This document shows positions 20,703-31,779 of a stretch of DNA of 64,000 nt, one piece after another (the stretch's first letter is position 1; each line of letters begins with the position of its first letter). Made by a program: the position numbers and the translations under genes. This DNA is from Saccharomycopsis fibuligera x Saccharomycopsis cf. fibuligera. Its lineage: Eukaryota > Ascomycota > Saccharomycetes > Ascoideales > Saccharomycopsidaceae. The DNA lies in assembly GCA_001936135.1 (NCBI GenBank), contig CP012817.1, positions 372,001 through 436,000 of the forward strand, read 5' to 3'. Under the pieces are notes generated by a model, which searched no databases, was not told where the DNA came from, and saw only the letters and a list, made by a program, of their open reading frames with translations.

Positions 20703-21845
20703 ATGGAAGAAATAAAAGCTTTCAATATTAGTGTGATAAATCGTCTTCGCAGCGGTAACATAGAAGAAGCAGAATATCTCAACTTTGATTCCCGTTTGCA
20801 ACTCAACAGCGCTAAACTAGATGATTTGCTCTACAGAAGCAGTGTCAGCGAAGAGCAACTTCAGCTAGCTCAATTGAAAATTCAAACAGAAGAAACAAAA
20901 GCTTTAGTTTTGATAAGCCAAGATAGTGCGAATACAACTAACGTTGGTAGTTTTGATCATGGTCATGCCATCGATAACAGCAAGAACAAATGGCTTGAGT
21001 CTGGATTTCGGTTATTGAGCGTGTTTGCTGACTTGACGAAGCTTACCAAAACTAGAATCGAACATACTAATAAACAAGAATCTAATTGGGCCCCATTGCA
21101 AGTGCAGCTGTTCGCGAAGGGGGCAGTGTTGGTATTGCTTAGTCCTGTGTTAGACCTCAAAAAGACCAAATTGCTTTATTTTACCATTGATGCCAGTAGT
21201 AGATTATTGCAGAATAGCAGAACAAAAAGCGATAGCTTATTGAGTGACGAATTAAACAGATATGGCCATTTGATTTCAGTATTGCAGAATGTCGGGTCTT
21301 TGAAAGTAGTATATTACAATGACTTCATGGATTTCCAAGACTGGCTTCTCCGCCAAATTTTTGAAGCTAGCCACCCTGCTTCATCGTCATCAGCTTTCTC
21401 ATTTTTAAGCTTGCTTCCCCAAAATTTAGTGAAGAAAAATTTGTTTCAATCAGTCTTTGAATATAATATATATTCTATTTCCTCATTATACAGCACTATT
21501 ACTCTTCAACATTTGATTGAGCATAATTTGCAAACTAGCAAGACGGATAATATCGATAACAATAGCAACAGCAATAAGAACAATACAACCAAAGGCGAGG
21601 GATGCATAACAGAAGTACGGATATTATCATTGCTAAGTAATATGATTAACTCTGGGAGACTACATGCTACCATTGACCAGGGCCGTGATTTGATAATATT
21701 TGATAGCTCCGATGCCGTTTCTGCTATGGATGATTATAGTAAGGATTATAACCTGCAGATTGCCCAATGGCAAAAATGGTATATGAAAAAGTTTTTGGTA
21801 AGCTTGAATGATGTGGCGGAGGAGATTGCAGATAAGAAATCGTGA
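20703..21845 (+). CDS. Possible PCI-domain protein (COP9 signalosome-like)
   Basis: Predicted 380 aa with no recognisable motif in its N-terminal two thirds, which reads as helical repeats (WLESGFRLLSVFADLTKL; DELNRYGHLISVLQNVG). Near residues 250-350 is a pattern like a PCI winged helix: SVFEYNIYSISSLYSTITLQ, a helix LQHLIEH, an Asn/Lys/Thr insertion, then EVRILSLLSNMINSGRLHATID followed by a beta-hairpin (GRDLIIFD). A C-terminal helix follows (DYNLQIAQWQKWYMKKFL). PCI subunits build the 26S lid, COP9 signalosome and eIF3. A divergent signalosome subunit is my best guess, because lid and eIF3 subunits are normally well conserved in yeasts. This is inference from pattern only. Confidence 0.5.
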   Translation: MEEIKAFNISVINRLRSGNIEEAEYLNFDSRLQLNSAKLDDLLYRSSVSEEQLQLAQLKIQTEETKALVLISQDSANTTNVGSFDHGHAIDNSKNKWLESGFRLLSVFADLTKLTKTRIEHTNKQESNWAPLQVQLFAKGAVLVLLSPVLDLKKTKLLYFTIDASSRLLQNSRTKSDSLLSDELNRYGHLISVLQNVGSLKVVYYNDFMDFQDWLLRQIFEASHPASSSSAFSFLSLLPQNLVKKNLFQSVFEYNIYSISSLYSTITLQHLIEHNLQTSKTDNIDNNSNSNKNNTTKGEGCITEVRILSLLSNMINSGRLHATIDQGRDLIIFDSSDAVSAMDDYSKDYNLQIAQWQKWYMKKFLVSLNDVAEEIADKKS

Positions 21846-22636
21846 CTGGCGGTTAACAATTTGGGTATGTTGCTGACTGGATCAGTGTAAAATGAGGTAG
21901 CTACACACATTTGGTATGTGTTATGGTAAATGAACCTCTTATTTTAAAACGTGCCGTATATATTAGCAACCGGAGCAAGCATTATCAGACGGCTATGTTT
22001 TGTAAAATAGAGAAGCTATACTGTAAAATAGTTTGTAAGAATGCGCAAATGGTCGGTCATTGTGCCCATTGCAAAATCACAACGGAAGTTTTTAATTATA
22101 AAAAGGAGCGTGCAACTACAAGCTCCAGAGAAAATCACTATATTTATATAAAAAAATATATCTGTTAACGACAGCCAGACCTACGCAGCTTTGGCCATAC
22201 CTAGTATCAAAACTACAGTTGTACCATACACAATATTGTGTTGATGGCTGATATTAGAATTGGTTATGAGCCGCCGACTGTGCGCGGAAAATACAAAAAA
22301 AATTTTTTTTTTCTATAGTAACCAAGCGTGTTATTTGCCAATATTGGGACATCAGTGCAAAAAGATTGTCTAATATCAAGATTTTAAAAGAATACCACAG
22401 CGTTTGTTGATAATTAATGATATCTGAAATACCGAGTCCTTAAGGAACATCCTCCGCTAAATTTTTTTGACATATTTTGCATAGCCCCATACTAAGAAAG
22501 GAGGGCGAGCTCTAAAGAATCAACGTGAAATCACCGAGACATATCTCCGGTGAAACTATTTCAATATAAAGAGAAGATTATACCAACAACTAAAGCAAAG
22601 AAAACCAGAATACAGTACAATAACTACATATCCGTC
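21846..22636. other. Intergenic, upstream of AIR-type gene
   Basis: About 790 bp. An 85-codon frame at 21911-22168 has a Cys/His-rich centre (CKNAQMVGHCAHCK) but no context to support it. A-rich and T-rich tracts lie near 22296-22312. It probably contains the promoter of the zinc-knuckle gene. Confidence 0.4.
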
Positions 22637-24064
22637 ATGGCTGAAGTGGAAATACAAGACAAATATGCCCCCGAAGATAGCCTGAAAACCTACAGTTTGA
22701 CCATCGAAGAAGTCAATGATAATGCTGATGAGCTCATTGATTTGCGAGGCGCTGGGCGTTATTTCGGCGCCGCTGATGATAATTCCAACGACCCTGGCCC
22801 ACAATGTCGTAACTGTCACAAATATGGCCATATTGCCGCTCAGTGCAAAACTGTTGTTTGTTTAGCGTGCGGTACTGTTGATGACCATTACAGTGATCAA
22901 TGTCCAAAATCCAAAACTTGTTCTAATTGTGGTGAAAAGGGTCATTATCGTAACGAATGCAAAAAGAAACAAAAAAGAATTTATTGCAGTCTGTGTAATT
23001 CTTCCAAACATAATGGTGATCGATGCCCAATGATATGGCGTAGTTACATTACTAATGCTAATGATAAGGCAAGAATGCCGTATCCTTTCAGATCAGTATA
23101 CTGCTATAACTGCGCAGCAAAGGGTCATTATGGTGATGATTGTCCTCAAACGCGATCCTCTAGAATTCCTAACTTCGATGGTAGTGCCTTTTCAGGTGAT
23201 AATTTGCCAAGATCGCTTCGTGGACAATATTGGTCGTTGTTCAAAAAGAGAAGGTTTGAAGATGACGATGAATACTATGAACTGAGTTATGATAATAGCA
23301 GTAGCAATTATAATGGGACATCAACAACTGGTAGTGTCAATGAGAATAGAGTGGATTTTGGTGGCAAATTTTTTCAGATAGATTACGATAAAGTGAATAA
23401 GCTGGAAAAAGATGCAAAAGCTGTTCCTAATGAGGAACAATACGCCAAAAGAAAGAAGAGTAAAAAGGAGAAAAAAAAGTTGCAAAAGCAAAAGAAGAAA
23501 GAGAGTGAATATGGGGAGCCTCAAAGAAAAAGAAGAAAGACTAATGATGATGAAGGTCAATCTAAAACAAGCAAACTGGGAAGTAGTGAAATCAGCGGCC
23601 GTAATAATAATAATAACAATAATAAAAATAAAAACAGAGGTAACAAGAATAATCTTGACTGTTTGAAACCAAAAAGGTCAGGAACCATATTTCCAGAAGG
23701 CCCAGCAACCCAACGGAATAATAGTAGCAATAGCAATTTCCAGCAAAATTATCAGATGCCTACTTCTTCATTCAACTTCAATAGAGGTAGCGGAAACTTT
23801 AAGAACAGCAACAAGAGTGGCTATCAAAGTGTCCAACCAGCTAAAAGAAGTGGTTATTTGCCACCAAAGAGCCAGATACAAGGAGGCGGCAACAGAAGTA
23901 GAAACAAGTTCTTTGATATCAAACCATCAAGAAGCGGTACCTTAGGTGGCGGGAGTGGTAATGGTGGCCGTGGCAGTGGTAATGGGGATAGTGGAGGTGG
24001 TAGAAAAAATAACAATAAGAGTAATCTGAGTAGTAGAAATAATAGAAAGTGGAACCGTTATTGA
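22637..24064 (+). CDS. AIR2: Zinc-knuckle RNA-binding protein, AIR1/AIR2 (TRAMP) type
   Basis: Predicted 475 aa starting at the first in-frame ATG (MAEVEIQDKYAPED). Five zinc knuckles lie between ~60 and ~185: CRNCHKYGHIAAQC, CLACGTVDDHYSDQC, CSNCGEKGHYRNEC, CSLCNSSKHNGDRC and CYNCAAKGHYGDDC. The segment NLPRSLRGQYWSLFKKRR after knuckle five matches the Trf4-binding region of Air proteins. Air1/Air2 are the RNA-binding subunits of the nuclear TRAMP complex (with the poly(A) polymerase Trf4/5 and helicase Mtr4), which tags aberrant RNA for exosome decay. The Lys-rich stretch and the long Gly/Asn/Arg/Ser-rich C-terminus make it longer than S. cerevisiae Air2 (344 aa). A single Air gene is usual outside the Saccharomyces lineage, so AIR1 and AIR2 are not distinguishable here. 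Confidence 0.88.
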   Translation: MAEVEIQDKYAPEDSLKTYSLTIEEVNDNADELIDLRGAGRYFGAADDNSNDPGPQCRNCHKYGHIAAQCKTVVCLACGTVDDHYSDQCPKSKTCSNCGEKGHYRNECKKKQKRIYCSLCNSSKHNGDRCPMIWRSYITNANDKARMPYPFRSVYCYNCAAKGHYGDDCPQTRSSRIPNFDGSAFSGDNLPRSLRGQYWSLFKKRRFEDDDEYYELSYDNSSSNYNGTSTTGSVNENRVDFGGKFFQIDYDKVNKLEKDAKAVPNEEQYAKRKKSKKEKKKLQKQKKKESEYGEPQRKRRKTNDDEGQSKTSKLGSSEISGRNNNNNNNKNKNRGNKNNLDCLKPKRSGTIFPEGPATQRNNSSNSNFQQNYQMPTSSFNFNRGSGNFKNSNKSGYQSVQPAKRSGYLPPKSQIQGGGNRSRNKFFDIKPSRSGTLGGGSGNGGRGSGNGDSGGGRKNNNKSNLSSRNNRKWNRY

Positions 24065-24606
24065 TTGGTTAATTGAATAATTGATTGACGGGCATATTAA
24101 TTATCTTGTCATTAAATCGATTCTTCAGCATTTGTCATTTGTTAATTAATGTTTTCCAATGCACTTTATGGCTTTCGTTTTAATCATCAATCTATTTTCA
24201 CATATATGTATTATAAGTTTATTTTTTTATTCTACAGGAGCCTGGTGTTCGCAAGTATAACTTTTTTTTTTTTTTTTCTTTTTCAGTAGGCGTTCATTCA
24301 TGAAATGCTAATATACAAAGGTTTATCTTACAGGCCACAACCAAAGGCAAATTCAAAAAGCAACAGACCCAAGGGTAACTTCATTCCTTTTCTTCCCAAA
24401 GCAAACATGACGGTAAATAAAAATTAATTACAATGTAAATAAAATGAAAGAAGAAGGAAACAAAGAAAAATGGAGATGAAAATCAGAAGGTAAGGGACAG
24501 GGAGATGTGTAAAAGCATACATAAGTTTTCATGATAAAAAGAAAAGAGAAAACAAAAAGGATGTTGAATGATAATATAGTAAAGCAAGCATAATGAAGAC
24601 AAATGA
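24065..24606. other. Convergent 3' spacer, AIR-type gene / SUI3
   Basis: 542 bp, AT-rich, with a poly-T run (about 24262-24278). Probably holds both polyadenylation regions. No gene seen. Confidence 0.5.
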
Positions 24607-25509
24607 CTAACCAGTTCTCTTTCTTCTTCCAACGTGGGCTTGGAAACCGGTTTTAATCGAACTGACAGATCTTGAAGAACCACAACTGTTACAGACCAAA
24701 AAGTACAATCTGTTGGCATTTTCTCTCACCAACTTGGTGTTGATGGACTTACAGGTTTGACAAGTCACGTACTCCAAAATGTACTTTTTCAAAAGATATT
24801 CCAATTGCTTTTGCAAGAATTTACCCTTGATAATCAACTGTTCTTTACCGTCAATGGAACCAGAAGTACCCAATTCGGCAAACAAATATTGAATAACGTG
24901 CTCTGGGTCTCTCTGCAACTTAAGGGAAATTTCCTTGACGTTGGAGAATATAGTCTTTTTGGCCTCTCTGCTGACAACCGGTGGTGGAATCTTTAACTTG
25001 ACGCCTGATCTTTCACCGGCTAACTCTGGGTTATTGGCCTTCAAAATCTTGAAGAATCTCTCCAATAATTGATCGTATGGCAAGCCCACCTTCACATCCT
25101 CTGGGGTTTCGGAAACACTTCTGGAGGCGCCATCTTCCTCGCTATTTGCCGCCAACCCGGCTTTTTCCAACTCTATGTCAAATGCGGAATCAGCCTTCTT
25201 CTTCTTGGAGGACTTCTTCTTCTTCGGGCCCAAGTTCAAGCTTTCGACGCCGTCTTCTATCTCATCAAGGCCAGCTGATGATGATGCGCCACCTGCTGCA
25301 GAGGCGGAGTCTTTAGTCTTGTCCTTGGACTTCTTTTTCTTTTTCTTCAAACCAGAAAACAAGTCGTTGTCTGGATTTTCAGCGCTTGGTTCGGGAGTGG
25401 CGTCCCCAGAGCTGGCAGTTGGCTTGGACTTCTTCTTCTTCTTCTTCAAACTAGACAAATCAAGGTCCTCGTCTTTGGAGACGGTAGGGGTAGTAGCAGC
25501 GTCAGCCAT
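24607..25509 (-). CDS. SUI3: Translation initiation factor eIF2 beta subunit
   Basis: Predicted 300 aa (S. cerevisiae Sui3 is 285). The N-terminal half has three polylysine blocks (KKKKKKSK at ~18, KKKKKKSK at ~55, KKKKSSKKKK at ~95), the known contacts for eIF5 and eIF2B-epsilon. The core begins YDQLLERFFKILKANNPELAGE and includes the eIF2-gamma-binding and alpha/beta fold region. A C-terminal C2-C2 zinc ribbon has C250, C253, C273 and C276 (CQTC...CNSC), the site of classical sui3 mutations that relax start-codon selection. With eIF2 alpha and gamma it delivers initiator Met-tRNA to the 40S subunit. The order and spacing are fully canonical. Confidence 0.97.
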   Translation of the reverse strand: MADAATTPTVSKDEDLDLSSLKKKKKKSKPTASSGDATPEPSAENPDNDLFSGLKKKKKKSKDKTKDSASAAGGASSSAGLDEIEDGVESLNLGPKKKKSSKKKKADSAFDIELEKAGLAANSEEDGASRSVSETPEDVKVGLPYDQLLERFFKILKANNPELAGERSGVKLKIPPPVVSREAKKTIFSNVKEISLKLQRDPEHVIQYLFAELGTSGSIDGKEQLIIKGKFLQKQLEYLLKKYILEYVTCQTCKSINTKLVRENANRLYFLVCNSCGSSRSVSSIKTGFQAHVGRRKRTG

Positions 25510-25923
25510 ATTGTGTGTATTGTGCGTTCGTGTTGGTGTTGTGTAATCAACCTTGGATATCCGTTGTCAAGGCTGTTCTGTCTGTATTAATAATTTTTTG
25601 GTGACTGAAAAAAAAAACGAGAATCGAAAAAACCCGTAGCCCACACACACTGTGAGGGAACTCAGCACCGACAGAAAATTTTCAACGAGGCGGGTAACCC
25701 AGGATTCTTACTTTCAAGAGAGCGCTCAGGGCGCTCAAAGATAAAACCACTAAGGGAGTATTTCTGGTTCCAAAGTGCACACAACATAGTAGTGCTGCTA
25801 TCGAGGTTGAAACCAATTTTAGCCAGAAATTGACTAGCATAATAGTATATGTATCACTATAGACGTCTGTGTCGCTACCTATTCCTAATTTAGTCGCATT
25901 AGCTCTTTAGTTTCTATAGTATG
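25510..25923. promoter_or_regulatory. SUI3 promoter / 3' flank of SRA1-like gene
   Basis: 414 bp. A CGGGTAACCC element at 25690-25699 contains a Reb1-type core (TTACCCG on the minus strand) about 180 bp before the SUI3 ATG. No other feature seen. Confidence 0.45.
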
Positions 25924-26483
25924 TCACACCACCACGTTCTCAATGACCTTTCTGAGCGGTAGCGCCCAGCTAACCACCCCGGGATTCACCAACATAAAGT
26001 TGATCAAAAGCGACTTGGCTTGACCGAGGTTTTGTTGAACAAGAATGTCGCTGATAACGTTGGCTATGACGTTTTTGTACTCGGTGTTCTCTAATGCGCC
26101 CGGGAGGTTCGCGTTCAACTTCTTGACGTAGTGGTTGAATTCTTTGTCACTGAGCTTGTTTGGCATCCTCACCAACTCGCCAAAATTCGCGAGTACGTCG
26201 CCTATAGGTTGAGGTTAGTATTGTGGGCTGGTTACTTTTTTCCTTTCGCGGAGGCTGATTCACTTTCTCGTGTATTGCGATTTGAATTTCACTCACCAGC
26301 ACTGCCATTGGTCTGGAGGACAGCAGCGTCGCCAGCGGCGTTGTTCTCTTTCGCGTTATTCATGAAGCCGTTATTCAAAGTGTTGTGTTGGGTTCTCGAA
26401 GAGTTTCTCTTTCGTCTTGGCCCGTTGGGGGCAATATCCAATATTGGGGGACAGTCATTCCATCCGGTGCTTTGGTACGACAT
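25924..26483 (-). CDS. Small spliced SRA1-domain protein
   Basis: Two exons. Exon 1 is 26483-26297 (starting MSYQSTGWNDCPPILDIAPN). The intron is 26296-26202, with donor GTGAGT, branch TACTAAC ending 13 nt before the acceptor, and acceptor TATAG. Exon 2 is 26201-25924. The junction falls in a Gly codon and gives a continuous 154-aa frame (…NGSAGDVLANFGELVRMPNK…). The GWND-x-PP motif near the N-terminus and the C-terminal helical bundle (YKNVIANVISDILVQQ...LINFMLVNPGVVSWALPLRK) match the SRA1 family, whose domain also forms the C-terminus of Sec31. Function in fungi is unclear. It reads as a stand-alone homologue, not a Sec31 fragment, because it has its own start, intron and stop. Confidence 0.72.
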
Positions 26484-26868
26484 GGTCTGTTTGAGTAAAA
26501 GTGCTGAATGAGGAAGAGCTGATCTGCTGAGCTACAATGCGTGATAGCTGTCACTGAAGTAGATTTGATGCTGTGTCTGTGCCCCACTGTTGCGCCTTTT
26601 GAGGTTGTTTGTTGGCTGTTCTACCGACGCAAATTTCAGAAAAACAAAAATAAATCATCGCAGGAGGGCAGGAGCAGGGCGCAGGGAAAAATAAAACAAA
26701 CTATAAACGATCCTGGCGTATGTTATAGGGCACACGGCATGCAGCATTCCTCTGAAATCTACAAAATTTTTCAAAAACTAGTGATTGACTGATACTAGTG
26801 AGAAATGTCTTTTATTGCAAACACACACACACACACAATATAGTATTACACTCGCTTACCCACGGCAG
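26484..26868. other. Intergenic: SRA1-like promoter / ENV7 3' flank
   Basis: 385 bp containing a CA dinucleotide run (26821-26837) near the ENV7 3' end. No gene seen. Confidence 0.45.
26821..26837. repeat. CA dinucleotide microsatellite
   Basis: Eight to nine perfect AC units just downstream of ENV7. Confidence 0.85.
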
Positions 26869-28161
26869 CTAGCTCAAACTCAACGCTTTTGACATGACTT
26901 GTTCAATCGATGGTCTTTTCTTTGGATCCACCACTATGCAAAATCGGATCAATTCTTTGATTTCATCAGAGTAGTCATCATCATTAGGGAACTCATATTT
27001 ACCACTGCTTATAGCTAAGCTCACACTGGCGCCGCTTTCTGCCTCTGCTCTTTCAAACGGAGACGAACCATAAAGTAATGCGTATAGTAAACATCCCAAT
27101 GACCAAATATCAATCCGCTCATCAATAGCGGCCCCGGTACTCACATCAAGTAATTCTGGTGCTCTGTACGGTAATGTGCAGTGCTCAGCGGCCAAATCCT
27201 GCAATGCTAGAGCTTGCTGTCTGGTCTTTATTTGCAATCTTGCTTTGGAACATGACCCCAAGTCACAAAGCACAGGTATACCGTCTGCGCTGATCATGAC
27301 ATTAGCAGGTTTGATGTCTCTATGTGCATACGGTATCGCTTCTCCCATCTCTGTGCTTTCAATTGCTTCGCTAATGGTGCTTCTATTTGTGCTGTCATTC
27401 AAAGCGTTCGCTATGTCTTGGACGTTACTGGAGTCCATGAAATTACTCAGTAAAGTTTCGTTATCTGTTTCGGTTTCATCTTCGTCTTCATCGCTGTCGA
27501 TGAGCAACACGTCAGATTCACCGGTTTCAAGCGGATCGTGCAATGGTCTCTTATTTCTGTTTTTATTTAGACTGTTTTTCTGCTGTTGCTGAACGACGTT
27601 GTTCAGGTTTTTGGTTTGTTCGTTAGTGTCTCTGGTTAATCTTTGGATCTCCATATCTAGATCATCTTGTGCAGCACTGCGATCACTGTAGCTGAGTTTA
27701 TGTCTGTGCATCACTTGAAGACCTCGACAAACACCAATAAAATATCTGATGGCTTCCTTTTCGTCAATCCTGCTTCCTTTGATGACATTATTTGTAATCA
27801 TATCCTGTAGCGTTCCGTGTTCAAAATACGGTAACAAGATGTATATTGATTTCAGCCCATCTTTTTCTTCCACAATACTAGTGTCGATAGATTTGACAAT
27901 GTATGGTGAATTGAATTCGCGATACGAGTTGACTTCATTCATAGCGTTTTTGATGCTCTCTGCACCGTACGCGCATCGGATTTTCTTCAAAGCATACCGA
28001 CTGCCATCTTTCAGCTCTACCAAGTACACGTAACTGTACCCACCTTCGCCTAAAAGCTTGAGGATCTTGAAACTGGTGCGATTAATCTTGAGCACCGGAC
28101 TGTTGTTCATGGGTAAACAGGTGCAAAAAGTTGACAAGATGTCAAATACGATTGAGGACAT
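26869..28161 (-). CDS. ENV7: Protein kinase of the Env7/STK16 (NAK) family
   Basis: Predicted 430 aa. The N-terminus has a Cys pair (STFCTCLP) like the palmitoylation site of vacuolar Env7/STK16. The kinase domain starts ILKLLGEGGYSYVYLV (Gly loop), with Lys in ALKKIRC, the catalytic loop HRDIKPANV at ~280-288, an unusual DLG in place of DFG (VLCDLGSC), the APE motif as APELL, and SLGCLLYALLYG. The HRDIKPAN, DLG and N-terminal Cys features place it with Env7/STK16 rather than Ark1/Prk1. Env7 sits on the vacuole and damps membrane fusion. Between helix E and the catalytic loop is an insertion of about 120 residues that is acidic and Asn/Gln-rich. It shares a ~350 bp divergent promoter with RVB2. 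Confidence 0.85.
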   Translation of the reverse strand: MSSIVFDILSTFCTCLPMNNSPVLKINRTSFKILKLLGEGGYSYVYLVELKDGSRYALKKIRCAYGAESIKNAMNEVNSYREFNSPYIVKSIDTSIVEEKDGLKSIYILLPYFEHGTLQDMITNNVIKGSRIDEKEAIRYFIGVCRGLQVMHRHKLSYSDRSAAQDDLDMEIQRLTRDTNEQTKNLNNVVQQQQKNSLNKNRNKRPLHDPLETGESDVLLIDSDEDEDETETDNETLLSNFMDSSNVQDIANALNDSTNRSTISEAIESTEMGEAIPYAHRDIKPANVMISADGIPVLCDLGSCSKARLQIKTRQQALALQDLAAEHCTLPYRAPELLDVSTGAAIDERIDIWSLGCLLYALLYGSSPFERAEAESGASVSLAISSGKYEFPNDDDYSDEIKELIRFCIVVDPKKRPSIEQVMSKALSLS

Positions 28162-28510
28162 TGTTAATATTACGTAGTATAACTCCGATTGCCTTATGGT
28201 CCTTTTTATTTCAATTATCTATAGCCAGTGTTCCTCCTTTTTTGACATACCGCCTTGTGTTATAGTTTGACTACTTTGCTATATTTATCCTCGCGCTGTT
28301 AACAAAGTCAGATAAAAGAGAATGCTTTTTTCCATGATGCGCGCTCACAACCGCCATCGTCGCTGTTTTTCTTATTTTTCTTTTTTTTTACTTTCCCTTT
28401 CTGCTAAATTTTTATTTGGAGAATGGCATAAACAGTGGCATTTGAAGAGAAAAAAGCAGTTGTTTTTAACTCACAATCACATCTATTATATTGTAACTCA
28501 AATTGTCAAA
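28162..28510. promoter_or_regulatory. Divergent promoter, ENV7 / RVB2
   Basis: About 350 bp between divergent ATGs. It contains a T-rich tract (28371-28398) and the RVB2 leader. A 67-codon frame (28322-28525) overlaps the RVB2 start and intron and is probably incidental, although its ATGs at 28322 and 28335 could act upstream of the RVB2 ATG if the leader is long. Confidence 0.45.
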
Positions 28511-30152
<1,642 letters not shown>

Positions 30153-30913
30153 ACTGCTGGTGCTGATCTCATTTTTCTATTTTTCATGTTTTCTTTTTTG
30201 GTTTACTTACAATTCATTAGGTTAATTAGGTTAGTTTTGCGCCTTTAAACTCTTGTATCTTCTATTTTTTTTTTTCATTATTGTTAAAAAGAAAAAAGCT
30301 GTACCATATTTCTGTTTCATTATTGTTTTTTTGCTCTTTTTTTGCCATCGATCGATTTTCTGTTTTTAAACTCGATTATGGCTGTAAATCCACAGCTTTA
30401 TAGCTGCACTTGTTTTCATTTTACACAAGCTTAGTTGTTTTGAAAAACGTGCCTGTATGAAGTTCACTCGGCTAGCTTTACATGTGAGTCAAGATACAAT
30501 ATTCATGAAATATTTTAAGCTGAACATGATTTGAGCAGACGTAAATTTTATTTTGAGTTCATAGGCAAGAAAAAGAAAGAAAACGAAAAAGTGAGATAAA
30601 CATTGAGAAAAAAAATAAACAAAAGGTAAGTACTCGCACCTGAAGAATAGCACAATATGAGATGTCGTGTGAAAAAATCATTGACATAAATATGTGCATT
30701 CTTTCGTATATTGCGGCTTGTATGGTTTCGAATACCACATTTTGCAACCGTCGAGCATCATTAATTTTGTTTGAACTGTAGCTTTTACTGTGTACTGAAA
30801 ACCCACATGAATGATATTAGTTTCGCTGTAGAATTTATGCATTCATTAAGGTTATAATTAGATTGAAATACCACCCCACCACCATAATTTTCAAAATTCT
30901 TCAGTAAAAAGAC
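30153..30913. other. Convergent 3' spacer, RVB2 / VMA11
   Basis: 761 bp of T-rich then A-rich sequence between convergent genes. No gene or RNA recognised. It includes T runs at ~30267-30276 and an A/G-rich tract at ~30568-30625. Confidence 0.5.
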
Positions 30914-31779
30914 TCAACCGCTTCCCTTAGTGTTCAAGATCAAGGCCACAATCATACCATACAATCCTAAAACTTCACTAAAAATTAAGATTAACACAAT
31001 TCCCACAAACAATTTAGGTTGGTGCAAATATCTTCTCACCCCTTCATCACCAACAATGCCGATTGCATAACCGCTAGACAAACAGGCAAACCCCACTGAA
31101 AGACCGCAAGTGAAATGCATGAAGCCATTAAATAATGAATAATTAGAATTTGGTGATAAGTCGCCAGCAATCAAAACAGCTACTACTAAACCATAGACAG
31201 AAAGAATACCGGACATGACTACTGGAATTAAAGACTTCATAATAAGTTCTGGTTTATAAAGACCGACACCAGAGATACCAATGCCTGATTTAGCAGTACC
31301 TATGGCGGCGCCAGCACAACTCAAGACCATAGCTGCTGCACATCTTAAATAGAAATTTGTTAGTAAAATAATGGCCATTGCAAAATTAGATTGTCAAAAT
31401 ATGATTCAATATCAGTGCTTAAAAAAGTACCAAATAAAATTATAACGTATTGAAACATATTAAAAACATAATATTGTAAACATAATATTGCAACATCAGC
31501 CATTTTGTGATGGGCAATGGATGCCTCATACATACCCTGCAAATCCGAAAAACGGAGCAAACGCTGGGCTAAACTCTTCACTAAGCTCAGACCTATATTT
31601 GGAATTTCTGTTAGTATTAAATGTAGCACAATATGAATTGTCACTTTTTATGTCTTTGTAAAGCCCCCATTGTCCTTCATCTAATTCTATTAATTCCATG
31701 CTCATTAAATGACAGAAGGCCAGAATTCATGAGTGACTGATTTTTAGTAGTCAAGAACACGCAAAACAGCTACATACAT
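30914..31779 (-). CDS. VMA11: Vacuolar ATPase proteolipid c' subunit, two introns, split start codon
   Basis: Three exons give 162 aa (S. cerevisiae Vma11 is 164). Exon 3 (31343-30914) encodes [20 protein letters not shown] and the Vma11-specific [20 protein letters not shown] stretch, with the essential membrane Glu in [12 protein letters not shown]. Exon 2 (31592-31536) encodes [19 protein letters not shown]. Intron 2 is 31535-31344 (GTATGT, TACTAAC, AAG). For the start, exon 1 ends in AT (31779-31778) directly before GTATGT (31777), and exon 2 starts with G, so splicing appears to create ATG TCT GAG. Intron 1 (31777-31593) has TACTAAC and a TATAG acceptor. The ring subunit translocates protons into the vacuole. 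Exons 2 and 3 are secure; the split ATG is inferred. Confidence 0.88.

Noticed and set aside
21911-22168. 85-codon Cys/His-containing frame upstream of the AIR-type gene
   Set aside because: The Cys/His spacing does not match a zinc finger, and the frame ends in low-complexity Ile/Tyr/Lys sequence.
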